From the NCBI RefSeq assembly GCF_013155465.1, contig NZ_JABJVX010000003.1:154186-218185 (forward strand): a stretch of DNA of 64,000 nucleotides. The letters are read 5' to 3'. How positions within the stretch are numbered: position 1 is the first letter of the stretch; each line of letters opens with the position of its first letter. Shown piece after piece: positions 17,561 through 25,727 of this stretch. Below the pieces are notes generated by a model that had not been told where the DNA came from, made no database searches, and saw only the letters and a list, made by a program, of their open reading frames with translations. This stretch comes from Alterinioella nitratireducens (lineage in GTDB: Bacteria; Pseudomonadota; Alphaproteobacteria; Rhodobacterales; Rhodobacteraceae). The translations under genes were made by a program, and so were the position numbers.

Positions 17561-18355
17561 ATGGCCGAGGATATTCTGATCCGCGAGGACATGGGCGCGA
17601 TCACGCGGCTGACGCTGAACGCACCGGGCAGCCTGAATGCGCTGTCGGACGCGATGCTGGCGCGGCTATCCGAAGAGTTTGGCAAACTGATGCTCGATGC
17701 CGGACAGCGCGTGGTGATCCTGCGCGGCAATGGCAAGGCGTTCTGCGCGGGCCATGACCTCAAGGAAATGATGCAGAAACGTCAGGCCGAGGATGGCGGC
17801 GCGGCAAGCCTCGCCAACCTCTTCACGCGCTGCTCCGAGGTGATGCAGACGATCCGCCGCCTGCCGCAGCCCGTCATCGCGCAGGTCCACGGGATCGCCA
17901 CGGCGGCGGGATGTCAGCTTGTCGCCTCCTGCGATCTGGCCGTCGCCGCCGATGACACGCGGTTCGGCGTCAATGGCGTCAATATCGGGCTCTTCTGCTC
18001 GACCCCCATGGTGGCGCTGTCGCGCAACATCCCGCGCAAGCAAGCCTTCGAGATGCTGACCACGGGCCGGTTCTTCTACGCCACCCGCGCGGTCGAGCTT
18101 GGCCTGATCAACAAGGCCGTCGCCGGAGAGGCGCTGGAGGCCGAAACGCTGGACCTGGCCGAGACCATCGCGGGCAAACTGGGATCGGCCGTGCGCATCG
18201 GCAAGCGCGCCTTCTATGACCAGATGCAGATGACCCAGGACCAGGCCTATCACTATACCGGCGCGGTGATGGTCGAGAACATGCTGGAGGATGACACCGC
18301 CGAGGGCATCACCGCCTTCATCGAGAAGCGCCCCCCGAACTGGCCGCAAGACTGA
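17561..18355 (+). CDS. Enoyl-CoA hydratase/isomerase family protein
   Basis: Crotonase-fold protein of 264 residues. It shows the oxyanion-hole segment KAFCAGHDLKEM and the second signature VHGIATAAGCQLVASCDLAVA. At the usual catalytic-glutamate positions the local sequence is GVNGVNIGLFC, lacking the standard GxxPGxG glutamate, so true hydratase activity is uncertain. Resemblance to EchA-type or ECHDC3-like proteins is possible. The ATG at 17561 follows AGAGGAAGG. The last 38 bp overlap the convergent MFS gene. Confidence 0.88.
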   Translation: MAEDILIREDMGAITRLTLNAPGSLNALSDAMLARLSEEFGKLMLDAGQRVVILRGNGKAFCAGHDLKEMMQKRQAEDGGAASLANLFTRCSEVMQTIRRLPQPVIAQVHGIATAAGCQLVASCDLAVAADDTRFGVNGVNIGLFCSTPMVALSRNIPRKQAFEMLTTGRFFYATRAVELGLINKAVAGEALEAETLDLAETIAGKLGSAVRIGKRAFYDQMQMTQDQAYHYTGAVMVENMLEDDTAEGITAFIEKRPPNWPQD

Positions 18356-19532
18356 GCACAACCCGCGCCAGAAAGCCCGATACCGCCACCAGCACCAAAG
18401 ACAACACCAGCAGCCCCGGCACCCCCGGCCCGGCCAGCATCACCGCACCGACCAGCGGGGCGGCAGCACCCGCCAGCAGCGCGGGCATCTGGATCGCGCC
18501 CGCAATCGCGCCGTATCCCCCCGGCCCCATCACGGTGGCGATCAGCACCGGGCGCAGGATCGTCATCACGCCGATCGCCCCGCCCTGCACGGCGGTGAAG
18601 ACGAAGATCAGCCAGGGCGCCAGCCCCGCCAGCCACAGCGCGCCGGTGCCGATGATCATCCCCGCAAGGCAGATCAGCGTCGTCCGGCCCGTGCCAAGAC
18701 GCGCCTCGAAGCGAAAGAGGATGAGCCGCCCGGCCACCTGCGCGGGCCCCACGGTGGAGGCCGCCAGAACCGCAACCCCCTGCCCCGCGCCCCGGTCCAG
18801 GAAGATCGGCACCGCGAAATTGACCACCATCCAGTGATTGAGGCTGACGGCGGCGAAGATCACCGCCAGCAGGTAGAACTGTGGCCGGGTCAGCGCGCGG
18901 GCCAGCGCGCCACGGTCGGCCTCGGCCGTGGTGATGACCGGCAGCCCGGCGGATCGGATCACCCGCCCCGCCGCGACATAGAGCGGCAGAAGGATCAAGG
19001 CCGCCACCCCCGCCGCGACCATGACCGCGCCGCGCCAGCCGATGCCTTCCGACATCGCGGCACCCGCCGGAAAGGCGATGGTGCCCGCGAACCCCGCGAC
19101 CAGCGTCACCCGCGTGATCGCGGGGCGGGCATGGTCGCCCAAACGGCGAATGAGGAAGGCGAAACAGACCTCGTAAAGGCAGGCCGCTTGCGCCAGCCCG
19201 ATCACCCCCCAGGCGATCAGGTAGCTGCGCGGGGTCTCCGAGACGGCCAGCAGCACCAGCGCCCCCGCCCCGATCAAGGCCCCGCCCGCCATCACCTCGG
19301 GGCCCCGTCCCGCATCGACCAGGCGCCCCATGACCGGGGCCAGCGCCGCCGCGAGGATGATCGAGAGGGTCGGCCCCGCCGCCAGCACCGTGCGCGCCCA
19401 TCCAAGATCGGCCTGCCAGGCCACGATCAGGGCCGCGAAGATGTAGTAGAAACAGGCATAGGCCAGCGTCTCCGCCAGCGCCAGCATCCAGATGGCAGGC
19501 CCGCGCGCGACATCCCTGGCCCGCGCGGACAT
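18318..19532 (-). CDS. MFS transporter
   Basis: Inner-membrane protein of 404 residues with about twelve hydrophobic helices in two bundles. The loop after helix 2 (APVMGRLVDAGRG) matches the major-facilitator signature GxLxDxxGR. The second bundle begins near residue 215. The substrate is unknown. It starts 4 bp after the M32 carboxypeptidase stop, so it is co-transcribed with that gene and ctaA, and its C-terminal coding end overlaps the convergent enoyl-CoA hydratase gene by 38 bp. Confidence 0.85.
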   Translation of the reverse strand: MSARARDVARGPAIWMLALAETLAYACFYYIFAALIVAWQADLGWARTVLAAGPTLSIILAAALAPVMGRLVDAGRGPEVMAGGALIGAGALVLLAVSETPRSYLIAWGVIGLAQAACLYEVCFAFLIRRLGDHARPAITRVTLVAGFAGTIAFPAGAAMSEGIGWRGAVMVAAGVAALILLPLYVAAGRVIRSAGLPVITTAEADRGALARALTRPQFYLLAVIFAAVSLNHWMVVNFAVPIFLDRGAGQGVAVLAASTVGPAQVAGRLILFRFEARLGTGRTTLICLAGMIIGTGALWLAGLAPWLIFVFTAVQGGAIGVMTILRPVLIATVMGPGGYGAIAGAIQMPALLAGAAAPLVGAVMLAGPGVPGLLVLSLVLVAVSGFLARVVLSLAASSGGASR

Positions 19533-19536
19533 AGGG

Positions 19537-21009
19537 TCAGACCCCGTAGATCGCGCCGAACTTGGCGTCGAGATAATCCAGCAACGGGCCTTCGCTGACC
19601 TTCATCCGCGCGGCGCGCTCGACCACATCGCGCGGCTCGTAGAGCCCGCCATGGGTTTGCAGGTTGGCCGCCATCCAGGACGTGGCAGGCGACGGGTCGC
19701 CCATGGCCAGGGCCACGTCAAGCTCCGGCACATCCCCGCGCAGGGTCTGGAACAGGCACCCGGCATAGGCATTGCCTAGCGTGTAGGTCGGGAAATAGCC
19801 GAAAAGGCCGACCGACCAATGCACATCCTGAAGCATGCCGTTGGAAGGTTTATCAACGGCGACCCCGAAATCGGCCTTGAACCGATCATTCCAGGCCGCC
19901 TCCAGATCCGCCACCGCCAGGTCACCCGAGATCAGCGCGCGCTCCAGGTCGAAGCGCAGCAGCACATGAAGGTTGTAATGCACCTCGTCGGCCTCGGTGC
20001 GGATATAGCCCGATTGCACCCGGTTGACGGTGGCGTGAAATGCCTCCGGCCCGTCCAGCCCCAGATCGCCGAACTGGTCCGTCATCGCGCCGTAAAGCCA
20101 GCCGGTAAAGGCGCGGCTGCGGCCCATCTGGTTCTCATAGGAGCGGCTCTGGCTCTCATGCACCCCCATCGAGACCCCCTGCCCGAGCGCACTCAGGTGA
20201 TAGGCCGGGTCGATACCCAACTCATAGCAGGCGTGGCCAACCTCGTGGATGGTCGAATAGAGGCAATTGAACGGATCGGTTTCCACCACCCGCGTGGTGA
20301 TGCGCACATCGCGGCCCGAGCCGGAGCTGAACGGATGCACCGCCTTGTCGATGCGGCCATGGCGGAAATCATAACCAAACCGCATCGCCAGATCATGGGC
20401 CAGCGCCATCTGTGCCTTGTCGTCAAAGCGCCCTTGCAACGGCGCCGGGGTCACGCCGCTTTCCATGATGCGCGCGCGCAGATCGACCAGCCGGGGCCGC
20501 ATCCGGCCAAAAAGCGCGGCGATCTCCGCGCCCGTGATCCCCGGCTCGTAATCCTGCAACAGCGCGTCATAGGCATCGCCCCCTTCGGCAATCGCCGCCG
20601 CCTCCTCGCGTTTCAGCCGCAGCACCTCGGCCAGTGTCGGCAGGAAATCGGAGACCGACTCAGCGGCGCGCGCCTCGGCCCAGATGCCCTGCGCCCGCGA
20701 CGTGACCCGCGCGATCTGGCTGGCGAGCTTTTCGGGCACCTTGGTCGTGCGCCTGTAGACCCGCTCGATCAGGCGCAGCGTGGCGCGCTCGACATCGTCC
20801 GCCGCCTCGGCCTTCGCCAGCCACTCGCCCACGCGCGGATCGGTCCGGCGCGCGTGCAGCACGGCCTCCATCGCCGCCATCTCGTCGGAACGCTGATCGG
20901 CCGCCCCGCGCGGCATCACGGTTTCCTGGTCCCACCCGAGCCGGCCCATCACCTGCGCCAGCGCCTGGGTTTCGCGATCGAACGCGATCAGATCGTCATA
21001 GGCGCTCAT
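19537..21009 (-). CDS. M32 family carboxypeptidase (Taq-type)
   Basis: Zinc metallocarboxypeptidase of 490 residues that removes C-terminal amino acids, probably in the cytosol as no signal peptide is seen. The HEXXH motif is TIHEVGHACYELG, and the downstream family motif HESQSRSYENQ supplies further active-site residues. Length and the C-terminal ending (YLDAKFGAIYGV) match the family. The start ATG overlaps the ctaA stop (ATGA), so translation is coupled to ctaA; an MFS gene follows 4 bp downstream. Confidence 0.95.
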   Translation of the reverse strand: MSAYDDLIAFDRETQALAQVMGRLGWDQETVMPRGAADQRSDEMAAMEAVLHARRTDPRVGEWLAKAEAADDVERATLRLIERVYRRTTKVPEKLASQIARVTSRAQGIWAEARAAESVSDFLPTLAEVLRLKREEAAAIAEGGDAYDALLQDYEPGITGAEIAALFGRMRPRLVDLRARIMESGVTPAPLQGRFDDKAQMALAHDLAMRFGYDFRHGRIDKAVHPFSSGSGRDVRITTRVVETDPFNCLYSTIHEVGHACYELGIDPAYHLSALGQGVSMGVHESQSRSYENQMGRSRAFTGWLYGAMTDQFGDLGLDGPEAFHATVNRVQSGYIRTEADEVHYNLHVLLRFDLERALISGDLAVADLEAAWNDRFKADFGVAVDKPSNGMLQDVHWSVGLFGYFPTYTLGNAYAGCLFQTLRGDVPELDVALAMGDPSPATSWMAANLQTHGGLYEPRDVVERAARMKVSEGPLLDYLDAKFGAIYGV

Positions 21010-22154
21010 GTCGCGCGCCCCCGGACCGATTGCGCCAACGGATGAATGGCCAGGAACCGCGCCCGCAGGATCAGCACGACCGTCAACACCGCGCCAAGCT
21101 GGTGCACGATCGCCAGTTCCAGCGGCGAGGAATAGATCACCGTGACAATCCCCAGAACGGCCTGCAGCAGCACCATCACGCCCGCCACCTGAAGCGCCCC
21201 GCGCGAGGCGATCCTGCCCGAGCGCCGCGCCGCGATCATCGCGCCAAGGGCGACCAGCGCCAGGCCATAGCCCAGAAGACGGTGGAAGAATTGCACCGTG
21301 CCCGCATTCTCGAACAGGTTGCGCCAGGCGGGCTCATAGAGGGACCACATATAGGGCGGGAAGAACTCACCGGCCATCAGCGGCCAATCGGGGAACAGGC
21401 GACCTGCGTCGATGCCCGCGACCAGCGCGCCAAGGATGATCTGCAGGAAGGCCAGGATCAGCAGATCGTCGCACCAGCCCTGCAGCCTCGTATCACGATC
21501 ACGCCGCGCGCCCATCAACTCGGCCTCCTCGCGGCCAAGGCGGAAGGCATACCAGGCGATGAAGGCCAGGATCAGGAAGGCCAGCCCCAGATGCACCGCC
21601 AGACGGTAGGAGGCGACATCGACCATGCCCTCTTGCAGGCCCGAATACACCATCCACCAGCCGATCGCGCCCTGCAATCCGCCAAGCGCCCCGATAAAGA
21701 GGAACCGCCCCGACCAGCCGCGCGGCATGCGCGCGGTCAGCGCCATGAAGGCGAACCCCGCAAACCAGACCAGCCCGACGACCCGGCCCAATTGCCGATG
21801 ACCCCATTCCCACCAGAAGATGGTCTTGAACGCCTCAAGCGTCATGGCGCTGTTTTGCAGCTGAAATTCGGGCGTCTCCTGGTAGGCGGCGAACTCCGCC
21901 TGCCAATCGGCCGCGCTCAACGGCGGCAAGGCGCCGCTGAAGGGGGCCCATTCGGTGATCGACAGACCGCTATCGGTCAGCCGCGTCAAACCGCCCACGA
22001 CGATCATCCCCACGACGAGCGCGAAGAGCACCATCAGCCAGCCGCGCGCGAAAGCCCGGCCCCGCCCCGCGCGTCCCGCGCTCATCGCGCCGGGCGTTGC
22101 CGCCCGCTTCTCTGTGCTCTCGACCTCTTCGAAAATGCTGCGCTTCCCAGCCAT
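21006..22154 (-). CDS. ctaA: Heme A synthase (COX15/CtaA)
   Basis: Integral membrane mono-oxygenase that oxidises the C8 methyl of heme O to a formyl group, giving heme A for cytochrome aa3 oxidase. About 382 residues with eight membrane helices. The conserved histidine motifs are visible: WEWGHRQLGRVVG, YRLAVHLGLAF, FFHRLLGYG and VHQLGAVL, the paired histidines that bind the two hemes. The early segment GGLTRLTDSGLSITEWAP is typical of the COX15 type. I prefer the ATG at 22154, which has GAGGG 5 bases upstream, over a GTG at 22166. No ctaB or oxidase subunit gene is in the window. Confidence 0.95.
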   Translation of the reverse strand: MAGKRSIFEEVESTEKRAATPGAMSAGRAGRGRAFARGWLMVLFALVVGMIVVGGLTRLTDSGLSITEWAPFSGALPPLSAADWQAEFAAYQETPEFQLQNSAMTLEAFKTIFWWEWGHRQLGRVVGLVWFAGFAFMALTARMPRGWSGRFLFIGALGGLQGAIGWWMVYSGLQEGMVDVASYRLAVHLGLAFLILAFIAWYAFRLGREEAELMGARRDRDTRLQGWCDDLLILAFLQIILGALVAGIDAGRLFPDWPLMAGEFFPPYMWSLYEPAWRNLFENAGTVQFFHRLLGYGLALVALGAMIAARRSGRIASRGALQVAGVMVLLQAVLGIVTVIYSSPLELAIVHQLGAVLTVVLILRARFLAIHPLAQSVRGRAT

Positions 22155-22223
22155 CACATCCCTCACGATATAATCCGCCGTCAGACCTAGCCCCCAAGGC
22201 AGTCCGCTTCAAGCGCGCCCTTG

Positions 22224-22258
22224 CTTCATCTTCTTGGCCAAAATACTCAAAATCCGCC
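22224..22258 (-). repeat. Possible Rhodobacterales intergenic motif
   Basis: In the 185-bp gap between ctaA and the TrmJ gene, the minus strand reads GGCGGATTTTGAGTATTTTG followed by GCCAAGAAGATGAAG. From memory this string, with small changes, recurs between genes in Rhodobacteraceae genomes. It occurs once in this window. Function unknown. Confidence 0.35.
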
Positions 22259-22339
22259 GGTCGGTCCCGGTCCCGACGCCGCCGATCACCCGCAGCGGAC
22301 GATCCGGCCGAGGAGGGCCGCAAGGCCCGAGGAGGCGCC

Positions 22340-23083
22340 TCACCCCCGCTCCTTCCAGCGTACCATCTGGCGCAGCACCCCGTGCAGCGTTTGCACATCG
22401 GCGCGCGTCAGCGCCAGCCGCGCCCACATGTTGCGCAGGCTCACGCGCATATGGCCTGCCTTGGTCTCGGGAAAGAAGAACCCGGCCGCCTCCAGCCGCT
22501 CCTCGAAATGATCGCCGAGCTTCTCGACCTCCAGCCCGGATGCGAAATCGGTGCGGGCCAGTTCCATCACCTCCGGGGGCACCTCCACGCCCGCGCGCCG
22601 CCATTCATAGGCTGTCAGCAGCACGCATTGCGCCAGGTTGATCGACGGAAAATCCGGGTTCACGGGAACCGAGATGATCGCATTGGCCAGCGCCACGTCC
22701 TCGTTCTCCAACCCCGCGCGCTCCGGCCCGAACAGCACCGCCACCTTGCCGCCTTCGGCATGGATCGCGCGGGCCTGCGCCATCGCGCGTTCCGGGCTGA
22801 CGATGGGTTTGGTCAGGCCCCGGCCCCGCCCCGTCGTTGCAAAGACGTAAGTGCAATCGCGGATCGCCTCGGCCACCGTGCCCACCACGCCCGCCCGGTC
22901 CAGCACCCGGCCCGCACCGCTGGCCAGCGCCACCGCGCGTTCATTGGGCCAGCCGTCGCGGGGGGCCACCACCCGCATATGCGAGAGGCCGAAATTGAAC
23001 ATCGCGCGGGCCGAGGCGCCGATATTCTCGCCCATCTGCGGGCGCACGAGGACAAATGCGGGCTCGGGTGTGTCATGTGTCAT
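22340..23083 (-). CDS. tRNA/rRNA 2'-O-methyltransferase, TrmJ-like (SPOUT)
   Basis: The 247-residue SpoU/TrmH-superfamily enzyme uses S-adenosylmethionine to methylate a ribose 2'-OH. TrmJ acts on position 32 of tRNA. The SPOUT knot motifs are clear: LVRPQMGENIGASARAMFNF at the N terminus, VLFGPERAGLENEDV and SVPVNPDFPSINLAQ near the middle. The C-terminal extension with HFEERLEAAGFF is TrmJ-like. I use the ATG at 23083 (MTHDTPEPAF); the longer opening has no ribosome site. It is divergent from the ThiE-like gene, 105 bp away. Confidence 0.88.
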   Translation of the reverse strand: MTHDTPEPAFVLVRPQMGENIGASARAMFNFGLSHMRVVAPRDGWPNERAVALASGAGRVLDRAGVVGTVAEAIRDCTYVFATTGRGRGLTKPIVSPERAMAQARAIHAEGGKVAVLFGPERAGLENEDVALANAIISVPVNPDFPSINLAQCVLLTAYEWRRAGVEVPPEVMELARTDFASGLEVEKLGDHFEERLEAAGFFFPETKAGHMRVSLRNMWARLALTRADVQTLHGVLRQMVRWKERG

Positions 23084-23188
23084 GGCGCGTCTCGTAGCCC
23101 CGCGGGCGGCCCCGCGCAAGCTGCCCATTGTTCTGGCGGCGCGAGGGCGGTATCAGGCGCGGTGACACTGGCCAAGGACGAGAGAGAG

Positions 23189-23815
23189 ATGAGTGACGAC
23201 ACACGCGATGCGCCCCGGATCTACCTGGTCAGCCCGCCCGCCTTCGACCCCGAAAGCTTTGGCGCCACGCTTGCCCGCGTGCTGGACGCCCATGACATCG
23301 CCTGCCTGCGCCTCGCCCATGCCTCCACTGACGCCGATGAAGTCGCCCGTGCCGCCGATGCCCTGCGCCTCATTGCGCATGAGCGCGACGTGCCGCTGGT
23401 GATCGAGCGTCATATCGGTCTGGTCGAGAAACTGGGCCTCGACGGCGTCCACCTGACCGATGCTGCCCGCTCCGTGCGCAAGACGCGCAAGGCTCTGGGG
23501 GCCGATGCCATCATCGGGGCCTATTGCGGCACCTCCAGCCACGAGGGGATGAGCGCGGGCGAAAATGGGGCCGATTACATCGCCTTTGGCCCCGTCGGAG
23601 ACAGCCCGCTTGGCGACGGGACACGCGCCGAGCATGACCTCTTTGCCTGGTGGTCGCAGATGATCGAGCTGCCCGTGGTGGCCGAAGGCGCGCTGACCGC
23701 CGATCTTGTGGCCGCATTCGCCCCCGTCACCGATTTCTTCGCCATCGGGGCCGAGATCTGGGGCCAGGACGATCCCGCCGCAGCACTGACCGCGCTTACC
23801 GCCCCGCTGCGCTGA
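23189..23815 (+). CDS. Thiamine phosphate synthase-like (ThiE/TenI fold) protein
   Basis: The 208-residue TIM-barrel protein resembles ThiE/TenI: IYLVSPP at strand 1, LGLDGVHLTD, ADAIIGAYCGTSSHEG and GADYIAFGPV. True ThiE joins HMP-pyrophosphate and thiazole phosphate. Here the segment after FGPV (GDSPLGDGTRAEHD) lacks the usual T-K signature, and no other thiamine gene or TPP riboswitch is nearby. A TenI-like or altered role is therefore possible. The ATG at 23189 has GAGAGAGA upstream. Its last 20 bp overlap the convergent acyltransferase gene. Confidence 0.8.
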   Translation: MSDDTRDAPRIYLVSPPAFDPESFGATLARVLDAHDIACLRLAHASTDADEVARAADALRLIAHERDVPLVIERHIGLVEKLGLDGVHLTDAARSVRKTRKALGADAIIGAYCGTSSHEGMSAGENGADYIAFGPVGDSPLGDGTRAEHDLFAWWSQMIELPVVAEGALTADLVAAFAPVTDFFAIGAEIWGQDDPAAALTALTAPLR

Positions 23816-24620
23816 AGCCCTCGCGCACCGCCCGTTCGGATGCCGCCGCCAGCGCCTTTCTGTCCGGCATATCAGCGGGCGCAAGGGCTGCGTGATAGGT
23901 CACATGCACCTGGCCCTGACGCCTTGCTGCCAGCACCTGAAGCAGACTCGGGCCGAATTCCATGCCGCCCCACCAGCCGTAGAAGCGCGGATCCGCCGCC
24001 TCGGGCGCCTCGTAGCGGATCGAGACCGGCTGCACCATGATCCTCTCCCGCACGTCCTCGGCGCGGAAGGCCGCGAACAAGGTCGGCTTGAAGGGCAGGA
24101 CGCGCTGGCCATCGGTGCTGGTGCCCTCGGGGAAAAGGAGCAGCCGGTCGCCCCGCAGAAGGCGCTCCCGCAAGATCGCCTGCTGCGTCCCGGCCTCGCG
24201 CCGGTCGCGGCGGATGAAGACGGTGCCGGTGGCGCGGGCGAGCCAGCCGATGACCGGCCAACCTGAAACCTCGGCCTTGGAGACGAACACGACCCGCGCG
24301 CCGGCGTTCAGGACGAAGATATCCAGCCAGGAGGCGTGATTGGCCACCATCGCGCCTTTGCCGCGCAAAGGAATACCCTTCATGTATCGCTTTAGCTGCA
24401 TGATCCAGAGCGTTGATATACATACGCTTTGGATCACAAATGGCGTGGCGATACGTCGCCCGCGCAGTGTCACAAGCTCCACGAGCCGCAGGAGCAGAAG
24501 AACGGCCAGGCCAATCGCCAGCAGCACGGAGGTCGCCCCGCCGCGCAAGACAACACGCGCCCATCCAAGCGGCCCGATGGGTTGCGCCTCGGGTCGAGTC
24601 CCGTCATCCCAGGTGCTCAT
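23796..24620 (-). CDS. olsA: 1-acyl-glycerol-3-phosphate / lyso-ornithine lipid O-acyltransferase (PlsC family)
   Basis: Membrane-associated acyltransferase of 274 residues. A hydrophobic helix (about 32-48) precedes the PlsC domain with the catalytic NHASWLD (H95, D100) and the second motif FPEGTS. Because the start codon overlaps the stop of olsB (ATGA), it most likely acts as OlsA, adding the second acyl chain to lyso-ornithine lipid, as in the olsBA pair of Rhodobacter. PlsC activity on lysophosphatidate is also possible; PlsC and OlsA cannot be separated by sequence alone. Confidence 0.82.
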   Translation of the reverse strand: MSTWDDGTRPEAQPIGPLGWARVVLRGGATSVLLAIGLAVLLLLRLVELVTLRGRRIATPFVIQSVCISTLWIMQLKRYMKGIPLRGKGAMVANHASWLDIFVLNAGARVVFVSKAEVSGWPVIGWLARATGTVFIRRDRREAGTQQAILRERLLRGDRLLLFPEGTSTDGQRVLPFKPTLFAAFRAEDVRERIMVQPVSIRYEAPEAADPRFYGWWGGMEFGPSLLQVLAARRQGQVHVTYHAALAPADMPDRKALAAASERAVREGFSAAGR

Positions 24621-25387
24621 CCGCGCAAGCCTTGCGCATAAAACCCGCGATGGCGGGCCGGGATGCGGGCGACATCGACCACCAGGCAGATGTCGGTCGT
24701 GTTGAAGGCATGGTCGATGAACGCCCCCGCGCCCACGAACCCGCCCATGCGCAGGTAGCCCTTGATCAGCGCAGGGATCTTCCGGCTGGCGGCGGCGCGG
24801 TCCAGGTCGGCCTGCGGGATCAGGTCCATCCCCTGCCACCCCGGTTCACGGGCGGTGACGCGCAAAGCGGGCGGGGCGAGGTGGCGGTGATGCAGGAACG
24901 AGAGCGGCGCGGCCAGCGGGGTGACGTCGGTGCCGTGGAACGAGGCGACGCCGAAGATCACTTCAACCCCATGCGCCTCGACGTAAGCGGCCAGCCCCGA
25001 CCACATCTGCGCCATCGCCGTGCCGCCGCGATAGTCAGGGTGCAGGCAGGATCGGCCAAGCTCCAGCAGCCTGCGCCCCGAGGCGCGGAGCACGCCCAGA
25101 TCATATTCATCGTCGCAATAGAATTGCCCCGCTTCCCGCGCCCGGTCCTCGCGCATCATCCGGGTGACACCGACGCAAGGATTGCCCGTGCGGGTCCGGT
25201 CGAACAGCATCAGGTGATCGAAGAACGGGTCGAACCGGTCGGCCTCCCGCCGCGCGGTGTGATCGACCAGCGGCCCGTCCGCGCCCAGTTCGGCCACGAA
25301 CACCTCGTAGCGCAGGGCCTGCGCCAGCCGCAGATCGGCCGCGTCGCGGGCCAGCCGCATCTCGAACCGGGCATCATCGAGGATCAT
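24617..25387 (-). CDS. olsB: L-ornithine N-alpha-acyltransferase
   Basis: OlsB transfers a 3-hydroxyacyl chain from acyl-ACP to the alpha-amino group of ornithine, the first step of ornithine-lipid synthesis. The 256-residue protein belongs to the GNAT/hemolysin-like group: ALRYEVFVAELGADG, FDHLMLFD, LELGRSCLHPDYRGG (acyl-donor loop) and IPALIKGYLRMGGF with HAFNTTDICLVVD near the C terminus. It overlaps the acyltransferase gene by 4 bp, giving the classic olsBA pair. Ornithine lipids replace phospholipids under phosphate limitation in many alphaproteobacteria; I see no clear PhoB box. Confidence 0.9.
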   Translation of the reverse strand: MILDDARFEMRLARDAADLRLAQALRYEVFVAELGADGPLVDHTARREADRFDPFFDHLMLFDRTRTGNPCVGVTRMMREDRAREAGQFYCDDEYDLGVLRASGRRLLELGRSCLHPDYRGGTAMAQMWSGLAAYVEAHGVEVIFGVASFHGTDVTPLAAPLSFLHHRHLAPPALRVTAREPGWQGMDLIPQADLDRAAASRKIPALIKGYLRMGGFVGAGAFIDHAFNTTDICLVVDVARIPARHRGFYAQGLRG

Positions 25388-25466
25388 CTGCCATCCCTGC
25401 CTTTTCCTGACCCGGCCCCGCAGGTAAGCGATTGCCCGCCTGTTTGCAACGGGAGGGCCCTTTGCG

Positions 25467-25481
25467 TTAGCCTTCTGTTAA
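25467..25481. promoter_or_regulatory. CtrA-like motif upstream of olsB
   Basis: TTAG-N7-TTAA (25467-25470 and 25478-25481) differs from the CtrA consensus TTAA-N7-TTAA by one base. It lies about 80-95 bp upstream of the olsB start. A single near-match in 140 bp is weak evidence. Confidence 0.2.
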
Positions 25482-25529
25482 CCCTCTGGGCGGTAGCGTC
25501 GAGTCTGCCAGAGACACCCGGAGCAAAGG

Positions 25530-25709
25530 TCAGGACTCGATGATCAGACCCACCTCATCCCCGTTGATCACCACCTTTCCGGCGTGTTCGAAATTCACCG
25601 TGATGCGGCCGCCGATATTGGACTGCACCTGCCCCAGACCCCAATCGGGCTGGTCGGGGTGGCGCACCAACATCCCCGGTGACAACATCGCGTTCAGCCC
25701 CTTGGACAT
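25530..25709 (-). CDS. DUF3553 family small protein
   Basis: The 59-residue protein matches DUF3553: GMLVRHPDQPDWGLGQVQS followed by IGGRITVNFEHAGK. It has an SH3-like beta pattern similar to the short domain found in UvrD/CarD-like contexts. Function unknown; soluble. The ATG at 25709 has AAGGGGG upstream. Only 18 bp separate it from the divergent chpT start, so its promoter must lie inside the chpT coding region or the gap, and the 5' ends of the two transcripts probably overlap. Confidence 0.8.
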   Translation of the reverse strand: MSKGLNAMLSPGMLVRHPDQPDWGLGQVQSNIGGRITVNFEHAGKVVINGDEVGLIIES

Positions 25710-25727
25710 AGTGGAGACCCCCTTGTG

